Positions 1 to 51,974 of a stretch of DNA of 64,000 nt are shown one piece after another. Location of the stretch: NCBI GenBank assembly GCA_013433145.1, contig CM024180.1:6328001-6392000 (forward strand), read 5' to 3'. Below the pieces are notes generated by a model. It was not told the origin of the DNA, searched no databases, and worked only from the letters and a program-made list of their open reading frames with translations. This stretch comes from Ascaris suum. Lineage: Eukaryota > Nematoda > Chromadorea > Rhabditida > Ascarididae. Each line of letters opens with the position of its first letter. Positions within the stretch are counted from its first letter, which is position 1. The translations under genes and the position numbers were made by a program.

Positions 1-159
1 TATTTCCACACTCAACACTGTTATTTAGGAATCGGCAAGGAGAACAATATTTATGGAGATATTTTATGAGATCCATCTTGATAGATAATAAAATTTATTT
101 ACATTTGATAATGAGGGATGATAGATGTAATTGATATCTGATAGTGATGTTAAATGCAG
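1..159. other. partial intron upstream of first visible ABCC exon
   Basis: AT-rich sequence ending in acceptor AATGCAG. No further TMD1 exon can be read here, so the 5' exons of the transporter lie outside the window. Confidence 0.6.
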
Positions 160-25364
<25,205 letters not shown>

Positions 25365-27140
25365 TTAAATATTTTCACTATTTATGATATATCTTATTAT
25401 GTGATGTTTCTATTGTATATTGTTGGCATTTGTTTTATTTTGTATGATTCGAATTGAAATTTATGATTAGAGAGGATTATAAATGGAAATTTTCTTCACC
25501 GTAATTGTTCCGATCTGTGAACCGAATCGGATCAATGCTTTTAGAGATCCACATTGAGGACTATTCCATTGTATAATTCCTCATCTCCGGCTTACAACTC
25601 ATTTTCTGGATTTAATTCTCCTTTCGTTTTGATACTCAGAGTCGTTATGTCCAGGAGTAAATCCTCTTAAATGTTAAGGGAGACAGTTTAAATGCATGAC
25701 GGGTTGCTTTTAGTGGGCAAACGCGATAGTCGTGTTGTTTTTAGCATTCCAACACTCGGGCAGGCTAGTTAACTAAATAAATGACCAGAAAGCTATAATA
25801 TACTACTAGCTGATGTGCTTTCTTATAAATTGGTCAATTTATGAGTAGAATGTTGTGACCAATTCTGTAATGATAGTCACTGTGCAATTGCTTTTTTTTT
25901 TGCAACTAATAAAATAGTGGAAAATGTTCCAATCATGCTGGAAATGAAGTGACCAATGTTGGATCAGCCACATTGCACTCTCCAACTGAACAATGAAAGA
26001 CTTGAGCAGCATGGGACCAGCTTTGGGTACTGATGCGGCATATACTGATGCGGCCATGATGTTTCTATTGAAGGATTTGTGAACGGATGAATGCTTTTAG
26101 GGAGCAGATGCTCGTACAGGTAGAGCACTACCGCATGGGATTTATAAATATGTCTTCTTGCCAAACCGAGTACGCGAGTTTCTTCCAATTCCTTTTCGCA
26201 TTTATATTTTCCTGGAAAATTCCTGCGTTCTTAGGACATCTACTTCGGAAAGTGGATTACATTGACGCACTTGGAGCTTCGCGGCGATTATTCTTCGCCG
26301 ACTCAAGTTTTTCATGTATAATGGTTCTTCAAAGATTCATATAATCATAGGTGGATGAGACCAAGCAATGAAGCGATGAGTTCATCAGGTCTCATATAGA
26401 ATTCTCGTACTACCTGAACTATTTGCGGCATTACTAATCACAATATGCATTTATGCATTTCTGTGCACCTTTTTTTAACGAGTAGACCGAAAAATGCATA
26501 GTTTCAACCAGTTTTTTAGCACTTTTTTTTCACCATTCTGAATTTGTCTTCGTTTCGTTCAAGAGGGTTCTGTTCTAAAAGAGGTGCGTTCATAACTGGT
26601 GTTTTTACCACCTTTCACTCTTACCTGCATCTATCCTCCCCTCCCCCCAATCTTCCATAAAAACACTCAAATCGTAATTTCATGCCTAAAAGCTTCGACT
26701 CATAAGTCGATATCACATCACAACTTCATAGAAGGTGTTCAAAATGCCGGTAAGTTTAAACTGAAGTTTAATGATTTCTTTATAAATAATCTTTCATTAC
26801 CTGCTTATCAGAAATCAGAACAGAGGCGAACATTCGCTAAAAAAAAGAAATAAATTCTTATTGGACCATAAAATTGATAAAATACTTTCAACACTACAAT
26901 AGTGATCTGTACAGATGGTCCTTGATTGCTCTCAGTCGCCAAATTTTTGCATCAAACTTGATCCGTTGGCTCTTGGAAGGGATTCCTGTTGGACTCGGCA
27001 TATCGTAGAATTTGACTAATAGGAAAAGGCGTTTATGACGTAGCAAAAAACTGCTCATCACCGCGCTCGTTCAAGTGAACTGAATAACGTTAAGGCGATA
27101 TAGGAAGAGAGGAAGAAGATGAGTGAATGATTGACGTCCT
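25365..27140. other. convergent intergenic region
   Basis: 3' flanks of the ABCC gene and of the minus-strand gene. Candidate AATAAA signals on plus at about 25776 and 25908 are far from the stop codon. The open frame at 26087-26344 shows no splice or family support. Nothing else seen. Confidence 0.5.
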
Positions 27141-37357
<10,217 letters not shown>

Positions 37358-37372
37358 TGTCGGTGTCTGAAA
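37358..37372 (-). promoter_or_regulatory. TTTTCAG acceptor just 5' of ATG (trans-splice or 5' UTR acceptor)
   Basis: On minus the sequence reads CTTTTCAG then nine bases (ACACCGACA) and the ATG. This matches the nematode outron acceptor consensus; a spliced 5' UTR exon is the alternative. Confidence 0.5.
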
Positions 37373-40300
37373 AGAAATGATCACTTCAAAGATTTCGCTA
37401 GTATTTTATTCTGTTTTGGTCAACTAAAATCGCGGCAATGCGGACAAACAAAACATCTTAAGCAATTGAAGCGTTATGAAATATTCTCCAATCAATGTAA
37501 AATCTCCTCTCTAATTTTAACACGTGATTTACACGTGATTTACTCCTAATTCACCTTAATTTAATTGATTTAATTAATTTTTTTTTGTGAAAAGTAGTAA
37601 GGAATTTCAATAATAATATTATAATCTCTTTTTGCTCATTTAAAACTTATTTCTTTCTCGCTGACATCATTGTTCATTTTGCAGGAATTGGTTTATTCGG
37701 AATTCCGTTTTTTCTCGTCAAAGCTATGGTCTATTGAAAAAATTTCAATTCATCCTTCTTGAGCCAAGTCCAGAAAATGAGAAGTTGAGGGGACTTCCTT
37801 TTCCTCCTCTCTTTATAGCCTCTATTCCAAGTCATTACTCCTCTTCCTTCCTCCACTCGTCCTACAGCCAAATTAAGGTAGAATTTAATGGAGTTATCAT
37901 CTTATTACCTAATAAATTTTATCTTATCACGTCTTCTCGTTCTGAAGTAAGCTATTTGTTCCCTTCTTGTGTTGTCCTCATCGTGTGTTTCAAACGATAT
38001 CACTCCGTTCATTTGAGGTCTCCTGATCAGGATTATTGTTGACGTATGAAAGACATATTCTCAAATGTTTTGTGTGATCAGCTGTCATTGCCAAGGTCAT
38101 TGGAAGTTGCCTAGATTGTTTGAAATTTTCCGATAAAGGTGTCACAAGAACCTATTCAACCGATAATTAAATATCGAAAATCCGGAAGCGAGGAGGTGCC
38201 TATATATACCGAAAGAAATGCGACTTTACCGACGAGGAATTTTCTCTGTACAGAAAAAATTTTTACTGAATAACTTCGATAAACGGTAATAATAAATGCT
38301 CTGTGTTTGCTCTCTATGTTCCACCTTCCAGTCCAAAAGAAGTGTCTGTGATCGCCTAAACTTCAATGAAACCAACTGTAGATGGAACAAAGAGAAGGTG
38401 AAACCAACTTTAGATGGAACAAAAAGAGAGAAGGTGTTCACTGTCGCAATTGAAAAAGAAGGTAAATGCGAATGTAAAGGAAAAATAAAACTTGCTCAAA
38501 TAGCAAAGGTAAATAATACAATCAGATGTATGAACGTTCAGAAAGAAAAACACGGCAACACCTATAATGAATGCACTCTGAGGTAAGAAATCAAACTCAA
38601 CAATTCATGAGTTTTGTAAGTAAGAAAGAACAAACATACATAATGCATTTTCAATTTTAAAAAAAAAAGTCCGACCTCAAGAATGTGCCACTAATCATCG
38701 AAACAAAAACTTCACCCACTTATGTAGAATATTCGGAAGAGCAAAACAAACAGTAAACCTTGACACAAAACGATGAGCGTTGAGGGAATTGGATGAACTA
38801 AGTTTTTTTAGTATTAAACGACCCCGCTAGAAATTTCATCGATATTTTACGACAAACAACCTAAAACTGATTCATCACTTGTTATTGCTTCTACTGTCTC
38901 CTTTTTGAATATTTTCCTCCTTCCTCTTGTATTTCGGCCTCCTTCAACATCTATCATCAGAAAATAAATAAGCGAAGGAATGCCTCATCGTACGAAAAAA
39001 AAAATAAAACACTTATGAAGCATTAATTTCTATCAGTTAGCGTAATTTTTAAAGAAATGAGGCAGGAAATTCAAACGATTGAAATTCTTATTTCGAATTT
39101 GTGAAGTTCCTCGGATGGCAAAAAGCTTCGATGAATTAAAAATATCGCAGAGATGTCAATAAATATTTAAGCTTATTTAATTCAACGTTGATTAACTCTA
39201 AATGAACAACTCGCAATGGAAACAAGAGCTATTTGAACTCTAACTGAATACTAAGGAAAATATCAGTGTTACTAAAAATAGTATCGCACATAATCAGTCC
39301 GAAAGATGCACAATTAGAAATAAAATATAACTCGAAGGAGTGCAAACATTGAAATCTGTTGTTTTCGGATCATACAATTGATGTTTAGCGAATGCCATCC
39401 ATATCGTTAGTGCAACATTTTTGAACAACGAACTTGTGGAATGCAATCAGGTTAGATGGCTATATCATAACAATTATCAAAAGAAATTAGAATACATAAC
39501 AAATGCAAATCGCACTAAGCACGAAAATTATATATGAATCATATGCATAAAGTTGAAAATTCAGCGGAAATGAAGAGAATTCAATATGTTTATGCAAATT
39601 AGCCATATTGTATTGTTCCTATATTAGACTACTATTCAATGCGATGAAAAATTTTACAAGATTAAAACGTCACCCACACAAAACTATAATCATGCACATA
39701 TAATACTGAAGTACATCGAATCAGCTAATTAAATATCGCACTAACGAATAATAAACTGTGCGAAATGATGCTTCCATATTTCTTTTGATATGATATCATT
39801 CGTATCAGTTGTGGGAAATTTCATGTATTTATATCAAACTTATCCGATTTCATAGCTATTATTATATGTATTCATTACTATGATGTTCAGCCTTAAAAAA
39901 GCTCCTTGCGGCTCATAATTGCCTAATCTTTAAAGTACGGTCATAAGAAGTCATTGCATAGTGCATTTCGGTAGTAATCAAATCATTGAAGTAAACTGGC
40001 CGTTTTGTTTCAAATACTTCATATTTAAAATACATTAACTATATCAAATAAAAGCCTTTAATTTATTCTGTTTGAAATTTTAAATTTTTTAAGCATTTCA
40101 TCAGCTAAATTTTATTTAGAAACTTATCAATTCAACTTTTTTTTTCGTTTCCACAGAAAAGTAGATCGATTTTCAAGAAAAAAAAACAATTTTTTTCGCA
40201 AAAGAAAAATAAGAAAATTTTCGAAAATTGGAATAATTCTGAATAATTTGCCGCTTTTTTACGTTGTTATTTTATTTCAACGAGAAATTGTAAAAGAATC

Positions 40301-40694
40301 GTTCATGTGAAGAAGTGATATTGCCTTTTTCCGTCCGCTGACAACATTAAATTCGTCATCGACGAATCTCTCCACCACTCTATCAAGAACCGGTTCGTTA
40401 GCGCATTCGATAATCTCACCTTTGTGAACGTCAACACAATTCTAGATTCTTTCATTTTTTTTTTCAACGATTTTCTCCTTAATATAACATTGTTATTTCT
40501 CGATAAAGTATTCAAAGGGTAAAGATCACCTCCATTAACGGAATTTCATTTTGCTTTTTTAACGAATTCTTCAAAAAAATTTTCTTCCTTTTAAAATTAA
40601 TTTCAGCAAATTTACATCTTTCATGAAATTTCCTAAAAGCTTACTTATGGAAATTCGCAAATTTTTGCAAAAATTCGCTATAGTGATAACACTT
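37358..40694. other. region 5' of the membrane protein gene
   Basis: AT-rich. A pyrimidine-rich patch lies at 37788-37862. The ORF at 38296-38586 is Lys/Glu-rich and includes an imperfect direct repeat of about 36 nt (near 38360 and 38401); I do not accept it as a gene. No promoter element can be named with confidence. Confidence 0.5.
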
Positions 40695-40758
40695 TTGCAT
40701 ATTTGCATATGTCACCATTTACTTGTCACCATAAATGGTGACATATGCAAATATGCAA
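40695..40758. repeat. perfect 27-bp inverted repeat, 10-nt loop
   Basis: Left arm 40695-40721 and right arm 40732-40758 are exact reverse complements (core CATATGTCACCATTTA / TAAATGGTGACATATG), separated by CTTGTCACCA. It could form a cruciform or an RNA hairpin. Confidence 0.95.
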
Positions 40759-40830
40759 TTTCAATTTCCAAATCACTTTTAGCAGTAATACCTATCCGAT
40801 GTGAGCGGTAAATCAAACGAGCGAAATTGT

Positions 40831-40853
40831 AAAAGCGCATATCGTGCCAACTT
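40831..40853 (+). repeat. dispersed 23-bp motif, copy 2
   Basis: Motif AAAAGCGCATA then about 12 bases ending in GTGCCAA(C/G)TT. Copies: 10707-10729 (+), 40831-40853 (+), 58772-58794 (-), and a weaker 13141-13160 (+). The copies differ at one to three positions while flanks diverge. Confidence 0.6.
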
Positions 40854-41506
40854 AATCTGCACATTCTCCATTTGTTTTCCTCTGTAACTTTTACAACTTT
40901 CGCAGGAAAGCGCATACTTAAACGTTGGCAATTGTTTTTTCATCGTTGAACAACGAGTCGATCTGATGGGTTGATGCGCAGAAATGTATACTATATTAAT
41001 TTCATGTCTCTTCACTCATTACTTAATTTAATATAAGAAATTTCTAACGAAATGAATATTAAGAACTAAAACCGTTGAGTATAATAAGAAACAAAGCTAT
41101 TGATATCCATTCATTAATAGATAAGTCTTAATGAGCTATTTCGGTGAGCATCATGTGAAGTTCGTCGTGAAAGCATAAACACTTCATTTTACTTCTTATC
41201 AAGTTAAATGAGTGAAATAATACAAATAATACTAAAACTGAAATAATTGAAGTAATCTCAAGATCATCATCACATAATAGGAAAGACGCTAAACAAAATC
41301 TATTCATAGTTTAACAAGAACGTTTCGAAAATGGAATCCATTCTCCGAATTTAGTTTTAATGGAAATTATGATTCGACGAAAATCCCAATGAAAAGTATC
41401 ACTAATCTTCAGATTGAGAATGAGAACTGAACTCTATACGACAAGAAAATAGTATCACTAGAGATGGTAATTGTTTCCGTGAAAAATCTATAAGTTTGGC
41501 GAATTT

Positions 41507-41525
41507 CTCTCTCTCTCTCTCTCTC
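41507..41525. repeat. (CT)n microsatellite
   Basis: About nine and a half CT units followed by an A run. Confidence 0.9.
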
Positions 41526-44500
41526 AAAAAAAACTTAAAGCTGAATCGATGGTATAGTAAAAAACCTTGGGACTAACTCTTGAACTATTTGCAATTATAA
41601 GAACCGGAATCATAGAGATGCACAAAAAAGGTTATAAAATTAAAATTCCATCGCATTAAACGCAAGCATATGTCTATTAGTCTATTAGAAGGAAGACTAC
41701 AGATCACTCAGAACATCTAGTAATATTACACATATATCATTAATGATTACCATAGACCACTCAAAATATAACACCAGAGGTTCACGATGCGCTTAGCTAA
41801 CAATTAATTAGTCGATGCTAGTTTTAATTAAATTCAACTGCCTATGCATATACCTAGACAGGAGGTTTTGTCTCCCAAACAATCATCGTCAATCGCAAGC
41901 ACTAAAGAAGAGAAAGGGGTGGGGAGGCAGAAGTGGGGAATAAGAGGAAAGGTTTGGTCAGCCCTAAGGTAGGCTGAAACCTTGGAAAAAGCGTAGAGAA
42001 AATTTTTCTCTCAGAAATATCTGAAAATTCTAAGATAAATAAGAAACTTATTTTCAGCGCTAAGAAGAACCAAGCGCGGGCTCTTAGGACATATGAGCTA
42101 TAAGCTACTCATACTGAAATAAACTAAACTTTTCTAGAAACACAAGGCATAAATGTAATAAAAACGAGTGAGACAATATGCTAGTAATATTGGCACTCTT
42201 TAATTTCATCTCATCAGACCAACCGGTTATGAAAATGCTGAATGAAGAAACTCGCTTTCGAACTGAATTTAACAGGAACTGAAAGACTGGAATTTTAAAA
42301 TTTTATAGCACAACAATGTTTACATAACGTTGATGAAATGTTAAAATACTTGTAATATAGGTTTCTCTATGCTTAAGTTCTTCCGGCCAAATGGCATGGT
42401 GATAAATTTTGTTACCTGCTAGTTGAGACTATTCGACAGAGTTATATTCTACGCACATACTCGCATACGCCTACAATATACAAGTGAATGTATACATACA
42501 AGAGCTTGTCGCAATGCCCCTTTGCAAAAAAAGGGATCTGCAGGGGCGCATGATATTGCACGAATGTATCTTATTCTTTAATTATGCATATTATAAATTT
42601 GAGCTTTAGAATATAATAGAAATTAGCGTAATATCAAAGAAAGTTAGCACAGCATAGATAGCCCAGATAGCCTAGTGAATAAAACTGCACGAATGGTGTT
42701 GCTTAAATATGTACTTCTTTTAACTTTTTTTTGTGATTGAAAGATCTTTTTGTCAGTTGAAATTCAATCGATCATCTAATTAACGATGTATCGTATCGTA
42801 TCGCCCATTCATTAACCTGCAAATTATAGCTGGTAGATGAACTACAACCTCACTGATATTACCAAAATATATATCAGGGCACTAACTCTACACATCGTCA
42901 AAGCAACTTGCAAATACCGTATTTCTTGTGATTCGAAATTACAAAGAGGCAATAGTTTAACCGTTTTTCGATGGGTTCATCTCAGGACCTCTTCTACATC
43001 AGCAGAACGATTCGCCGATCACCCGCTATTCTATCTTTCGGAACTCACAAGCATTAATGTTCGGGAGGTCGAAGCTATGAGGCAAGAGCAGAGGGTGCTC
43101 TCAATCCTGTTGTTTTGAAGTGATAAAATCCTCTTTCCCACCCGTCCTCACCCCAATACATAGAATGGGTCCAGAAAGAAAAAAATGTGATGTTTTGCTT
43201 TTTCATAAAATTGCCCGCTCTGCAGCACATATGTCCAAACGTCGATGAATTTATAAATGATACAGCCTCCAACTTCACGTCATTCTGAAGCTGCTTTTAG
43301 GATATTCCGGCGGTCGTCAACTACCCATCACCTTTAGACCAAAATGATACCCATTTCCACAGCACAGACACACATACGAACACATGCACGTACACTGACA
43401 TGGTGATGGTATAGTTTGCAAGAGGTATACAACAGACGCCGTTAGACTGTCAACAAGAGCAAGTAAAGAAGTAAATGTAATGTGTTCGATGGCAAGTGAG
43501 ATGAACGACTCGGAGAATTGTGATCGACACGAATAAATGGAGGGCGGCCGCACCACAAATCGAGCCCATTTGGCAATGAGGGGATTGGTTGACCGAGTTG
43601 GATGCGCCTCGAAAAACATTGAAAAAAAGCATCTATCGGCCTACCATGCGCACCCGCTCAAAACTAGTCCTGACATGAATGCCTCCACGGCACGACTATC
43701 CCACACACTTATTCGGCTATAGTGTAGAATAGCAGAACATTGACGCTGAACAATTGCTTGCAGTGAAGAATTTATTTATTTGATTGATTTCTCTTATTAC
43801 ATTTTAGACGACCTCGAAAACATAGCGTTACCTATCACATCAACAATGATTATTTGCTTCTTCGGCGGATTTGATCCACCAAAGAAAACGCATCATCATC
43901 TTATAGTGTGCTTACGAGCTTCAGGCGATTCTAATATGCGAAAGTTTCTGATCTATAGATTAAATAAATTGTAGGTGAACTGAATAAGTGAGTAAATTGC
44001 AAGTAAACTGACTTGAGTTCCTGATCTCTAGCTTCAACTATAAGTCAATTCAGTTCGAAAATATAGGATCTCATTGGGATTGGTAACGAAAGTCATAATG
44101 ACTGTAAAAGCTGAACCAACACAACGCACTTTCTGAATGAGAATTGTAAGGGCATTTCAAAAAGCTTTTCGTATAAACAGCATCGGATCATATATTAGGT
44201 CGGCTCTTTTAATGCATTACAGCATGGGACTAAAACCAAGATAAGTAAGGTAATTTGCAGTAGCTATAGAAAAATGGTTATCGCAGAGAAATTTTTATGC
44301 GCTATTTGCGGGAAAAAAATATTGGAAAACTTGAAGGATCATTGTTAGTAATTTCGGAAACTTTTTTTGCCGATTCTTTTATGAAAAAAAAAGTAAAAAT
44401 GAAGCGAAATTTCGCACAAAAATATCTCTTGAAAGCGTGTATTTCTGTTTGGGGAATACTTACATTATCTATTTAATAGACTCTTCCATTTCCATTCTTA

Positions 44501-45051
44501 GACAAAGATGCAGTATAGCACAATAGAGTTGTTATTGCCTATTTTTAGAGCAGCTTCTTAGAAACATCGTTTCCTCTCGCCATCATCATCTATTTCTCTC
44601 TTCTCCTTTCCTCTCTCTTACTGCATAGAAGAGTCGTCTTCATTGAGGGATGCAAACAACGGGCAATTTTAGGCAATTTTGTTAGATATGCAAATTAATA
44701 GAGTAAATTTCTCAACTTACCACAAAGTCCCATACTTTCTATGAGCGCTTATACGTATACAGAAAAATACGTTGCAAATTTTCTAGACAGAGGAAAAATT
44801 GAGGATGTTCATGCGAGATAGCAAAGATTAGTGCGACACAGGCTAGTGGCAAAAACAATACTGTCGAGGTTTTTTTGTACCACATTTAAAGATATCACCT
44901 ATATTGCATATTCACTAAGTTAGCCACAAAATACTCTTCATATTTCCGTGAATTGCATGCACAAGTGAAGACCCTAGGCACCTAAAATTCAGTACGTATA
45001 TCGACAAATCATTTATATCATATTAAATACAAGGAGCGCTCTATTTTACAG

Positions 45052-45255
45052 AATAAATGTTACTTTTTATTGTTCAACTTTCGACTCTATATGAAAATCA
45101 GAAAAAAACCCGACAAAGACGAAGAAACTGCTTCTTATAATGGCATCAATCAACCATCAAAAAAAGGAGTCGTTTATGGGAAATTATTATCCGTAGAAAC
45201 GATGTTGGATGCAGCGGATCAGCACATGATTTCAAAAGATAGCATTAACTTATAG
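45052..45255 (+). CDS. possible terminal exon of an unrecognised gene
   Basis: After acceptor TATTTTACAG, 67 codons then TAG: NKCYFLLFNFRLYMKIRKKP, DKDEETASYNGINQPSKKGV, YGKLLSVETMLDAADQHM. A hydrophobic start followed by basic and then polar residues would suit the end of a membrane helix with a cytoplasmic tail. No partner exon or family was found. Confidence 0.3.
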   Translation, partial: NKCYFLLFNFRLYMKIRKKPDKDEETASYNGINQPSKKGVVYGKLLSVETMLDAADQHMISKDSINL

Positions 45256-46040
45256 ATTTGCTTGTGAATTTTATAGAAGGTTTTTGGTTAAATTCAATCC
45301 TGATCAATCCCGAATCCATGAGTCAAAGAAAGCCGCTCGACCGAGATCGGGACTGGGTTTAATATCTAAATTTTAATAAGGACTGATTAACAGATTCATC
45401 AATACATTATTCATTTAAAAAAAACGCATTTTTTCAAGGAAAAGATTCATTTCTAAGCAAAAATTTTCTAAATGGCGCAGATTCGTTTTCGAAGTTGAGA
45501 TTTTTATTCTATGCATCACATAGATGAGCGAGAGATGATATAAAACAGTGGGAACAAACGTGAACATCAAAGAATTTTGATAAAATGCCTCCGCCATATT
45601 TCATCGTATTTTGGCTATGCTTAGCGTATACAATACGTTTGCACAGTCATGACGTACTGTATCCCTTAAGCACTATGAAGAAAAATTTTTTGCTCAACAA
45701 TATGCATATTAGCAAGAAGGACTTCAAAATTGACTAATAAAAAAAAAGCTGCAAATATGATCGAACTTATCGAAGTTTAAAAGCGCAAATCGAAATTCGA
45801 ATCTAAAGAGCGCAAATTGAACTTCGAGTTAAAAGAAGGTAATTTTAGATATCGAGTCAATTTCTAGAATAAAGAGGAACAAGTAATGGAGGATTTAGAT
45901 CACTTTTATTGTTTTTGGGCAAAACGTTAAAGATAAATTTCACATATGTGCTCGTTTAGGTTACTTAGAAGATTGCTTTTATGATTGCTTATTATGTGCT
46001 CTCGCAAATTTGCTTTGCAGAATTGTGTCTTGATGTTTTT

Positions 46041-46110
46041 GTGTCTACGCGTATGCATGCATCTGTGCGTATGTATGCGTCTGTGCGTATGTATGTGTCT
46101 GTCTCTTCGG
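46041..46110. repeat. CAGACA/CATACA-family dispersed repeat (largest copy)
   Basis: GTGTCTACGCGTATGCATGC followed by three GTGCGTATGTAT(G)CGTCT-like units and GTCTGTCTCTTCGGTAGTCG. Related tracts in either orientation: 7925-7975, 27681-27735, 30338-30355, 36661-36690, 43359-43400, 49968-50030, 55236-55290, 59107-59152. Confidence 0.6.
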
Positions 46111-46787
46111 TAGTCGCAACTCGAAAACCACTACAGTCATATTTGTAAAATTAGGTCTATTTAATATACTCATAGGGCACTTATGAATGTGAAATCTTGT
46201 CGTACTCTATTTCATATTGAATCATCAATTTCAGTAAGAACCGATATACAATTAAAGATGGTAAAAAACTCGTATAGATCGTATGCTAATCGGATTAAGT
46301 TGCAAAGAATGAATCGCTCGTGAAACATCTCTACAGATTTGATCGGATCACATGAAATACGACCGCATATTTCTGTAGGAAAATTTTACCTTTTATTGAT
46401 ATCATGAAAGAAGTGGTCAAGTGAGTGGTACTCAAAAGTGCATACCATGTTAATTCCTTTTAATATCACTCACTAATTATTTATCTTGAGAAAGTTTTGA
46501 TTTTTTCAATTTGTAGATTATGCATTTATTATGTAACATCTATAAATTATTGGCTGAGTTTGAATATACAGCAGTGCTTCTTTCAGTAAAAAATATATAT
46601 ATAGTATGTTAGGAAAAAATTGTGTGGCCGATTTTTTTTCGACAATTCATTATACAGCGAATGGTTTTTTGATAAAGTGAGAAGTGTTATCGTTATTTGC
46701 TATAATAGCACAAACTTATGAGCATGGAAGATCCAGGAAAGTTTGGAATTTTTTTAATGAGAAATGAGTGGATGCGAGAAGCATGGG

Positions 46788-46930
46788 AATACCCGACACG
46801 TTTTTTAGGCAAATGGATGATGAGAATATCCAGTACTTCCTTGCAGAGACAGATATATGGAAATATTGGATACTTCTTGCAGACAAATGAATGGAATACC
46901 TGGTACCTCAGTTATGCAGATAGCAAAGTT
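46788..46930. repeat. imperfect minisatellite, unit about 33-37 nt
   Basis: Four successive units start at 46788, 46825, 46862 and 46895, each beginning AATA(T/C)C-like and including a TACTTC..GCAGA core. A more degenerate unit may precede at 46746. Confidence 0.55.
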
Positions 46931-49090
46931 TTGCGTTTGTAGCTGACTAGAGAGTTTTACCGCACACAATAAAGAGCCTGTTTTGCGTATATAACAAACA
47001 CGACAGCAAATTGTTTGCAAGTCGTTGTGTCGATTCAGATTATTGACGAGAATTGCGCTTCGCAGGCGTAAGTAAGCCTACCTCTTGCACAAATGTTTAC
47101 ACAGCTTGCACAATAGTATATGCTGAAATTGGCCGAATTTGTCCACATTGGCCACATTCACTCATCTGTGGCAGTGTTAAATTATACTGCGTAAGACATT
47201 AAGAATACTAAGGTATAAGAATATTGATGTTGGTACTTCGTTATTCGCTACTTCGTTATTCGCATTTCAGGTCACCATACCACATTTGCTTCCTGGCCAC
47301 CCTTCGTTGATTCTATCTGTCCTATTAGCCCATTACTGCGAAAGCACACTGTCATTATTAGTGTCTTGCAGGCGCTGTAAACTATGATGTAAGGCAAAGT
47401 TTCATGCGCGTATAGCCCGAAATCAAAAATCGCGAAACATATCGCGCGCAAAAGAGACGCAAGACGGTCACAGATTTGCAATATAAAAGGTTTTCATTGG
47501 CCAAAGGTCGGCATACTGCATATAGATACCGGAATGAGGTGGAAGAGAGAGATCTACGAGTTCTTTTTTACCACACTTACAATGAACTTATATTATTGGT
47601 AAATAAGTCATCTTGGAAATCAATTAGAACAATTAACTTACATATTCGATCCGAAAATTTATCTTTAAAGGTGGGATTATGCAAATTTATCAAGTTCGTG
47701 GAGTTTACAAATAGCACAAAGATCGAGTTCGGCAGTAACGTTCTCACGGCTTATTTAAGACTTCAAAAAATCACTTCTGTCCGCTAATGATCAGAGACCG
47801 CATAAACCGTTGTCGTTTGTTCAACAACAACTCAGTGAGAGACAAAGAAGACTTTACACAAGAAAGTACTTATAGAAGTTGGAGCTACATTTACGCCTAC
47901 TATCGAGGCCCACTGAAACTAGACTCGAGCTCAACTACATTACCTCCTCAGCACAACTGTTCAATATTTCTGCACATTTTGTAACGAAGGCAAATATTTG
48001 CGTACAGTGGCATCAGGCAACAGTTCATCGCAGCGCAACATTCAACGTAACTCGGGCAAAAGCTAAGCTCCCTTTGAAGGAAAGAGCTAGAGCTTATATT
48101 TGCTTAGTGCAGTTGAAGTGGAGCTATTTTTTGCAACCGATATACTTGAGCATCTTTCCTCTCAGTAAAGAAAAATCACTAAATGTTGAGTGCTCAAAAC
48201 TAGTTCGAACTCTTTCAGTGGTCTCCACAAGTGGAGTGAGTCAGAAAGGCAAACTGGCCTAAGCCGCTCCTGACTCAAACTCAGTCGAGGGACTCGAGCG
48301 CAAGTTGCTAAACTTTGCAAACATTAACGAAATGCTTTCCAAACTGAAAAAGACGATGAATACCCCAAGAAACATTCACCTGAGATGCAAGGATAAGCTA
48401 TTTACTCGAACAAACCTCTACAAAGCTGATTCTCGGAAGACACAAATTCAAATGACAGCTTCGACCTCATGATCAATTGCAGGTGTTTGCCCTGCTGATT
48501 CACCATGGAGAGAGAAAGGTTGATGGGAATAAGGTAAGAGGTAATAGATAGGAGAGGAGTTGACTACTGAGAATATTGAATCTAATATCTTTGGGAAAAA
48601 ATGGCATTTTTGGAAAATAAAAAGCGTTAAGCCTTCGTTTCCAAATAACACGAACTCAACGGAACAAAAGCACGTAGTCGGCGTTTTTTTCATCGATGCG
48701 CCATTGCTCTCGGATGAAATTATTGGATGCTGTGATCATTACTGATGCGGCATTATGAACGAGCGATTCGCTAGATTTAGGTTGAGAGGCACAATGAAAA
48801 CGGATATACGCAATTGCTCATGTATCCCCATTGCACGCAACACCTAACTACGCTCTATTTATCCACGCAGCATTCAGTGCCAATCGCAATGATTTCATGC
48901 ACTAAATTATGCAGCATTCATTCTCACATCGCCATGTAACATTTTCAGCAGAAATTTTGCATAGAACTTTTAAGACAATATTAACAGTTGTAATTATTAA
49001 TTAGTAAAGGTAAATCACTGGTCAGAAAAATCTCCTTATAAACAAGCTTGTGGGTTCCACAAATTCATCATATATACGATCACACAAATT

Positions 49091-51974
<2,884 letters not shown>

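Larger units (their letters stand above)
40759..45051. other. intergenic, no established gene
   Basis: AT-rich. Contains a (CT)n run (41507-41525), a purine-rich patch (41903-41955), a CAGACA repeat (43359-43400) and weak coding-like frames at 42982-43096, 43537-43722 and 43805-43974 that lack a consistent splice chain. Confidence 0.5.

Noticed and set aside
38296..38586. 96-codon Lys/Glu-rich ORF
   Set aside because: Composition reflects A-rich DNA with an internal direct repeat; no start context, splice or family support.
43780..43974. Frame with DLENIALPITSTMIICFFGG, considered as a potassium-channel-like membrane helix
   Set aside because: No pore motif or partner exon found nearby; homology cannot be claimed.
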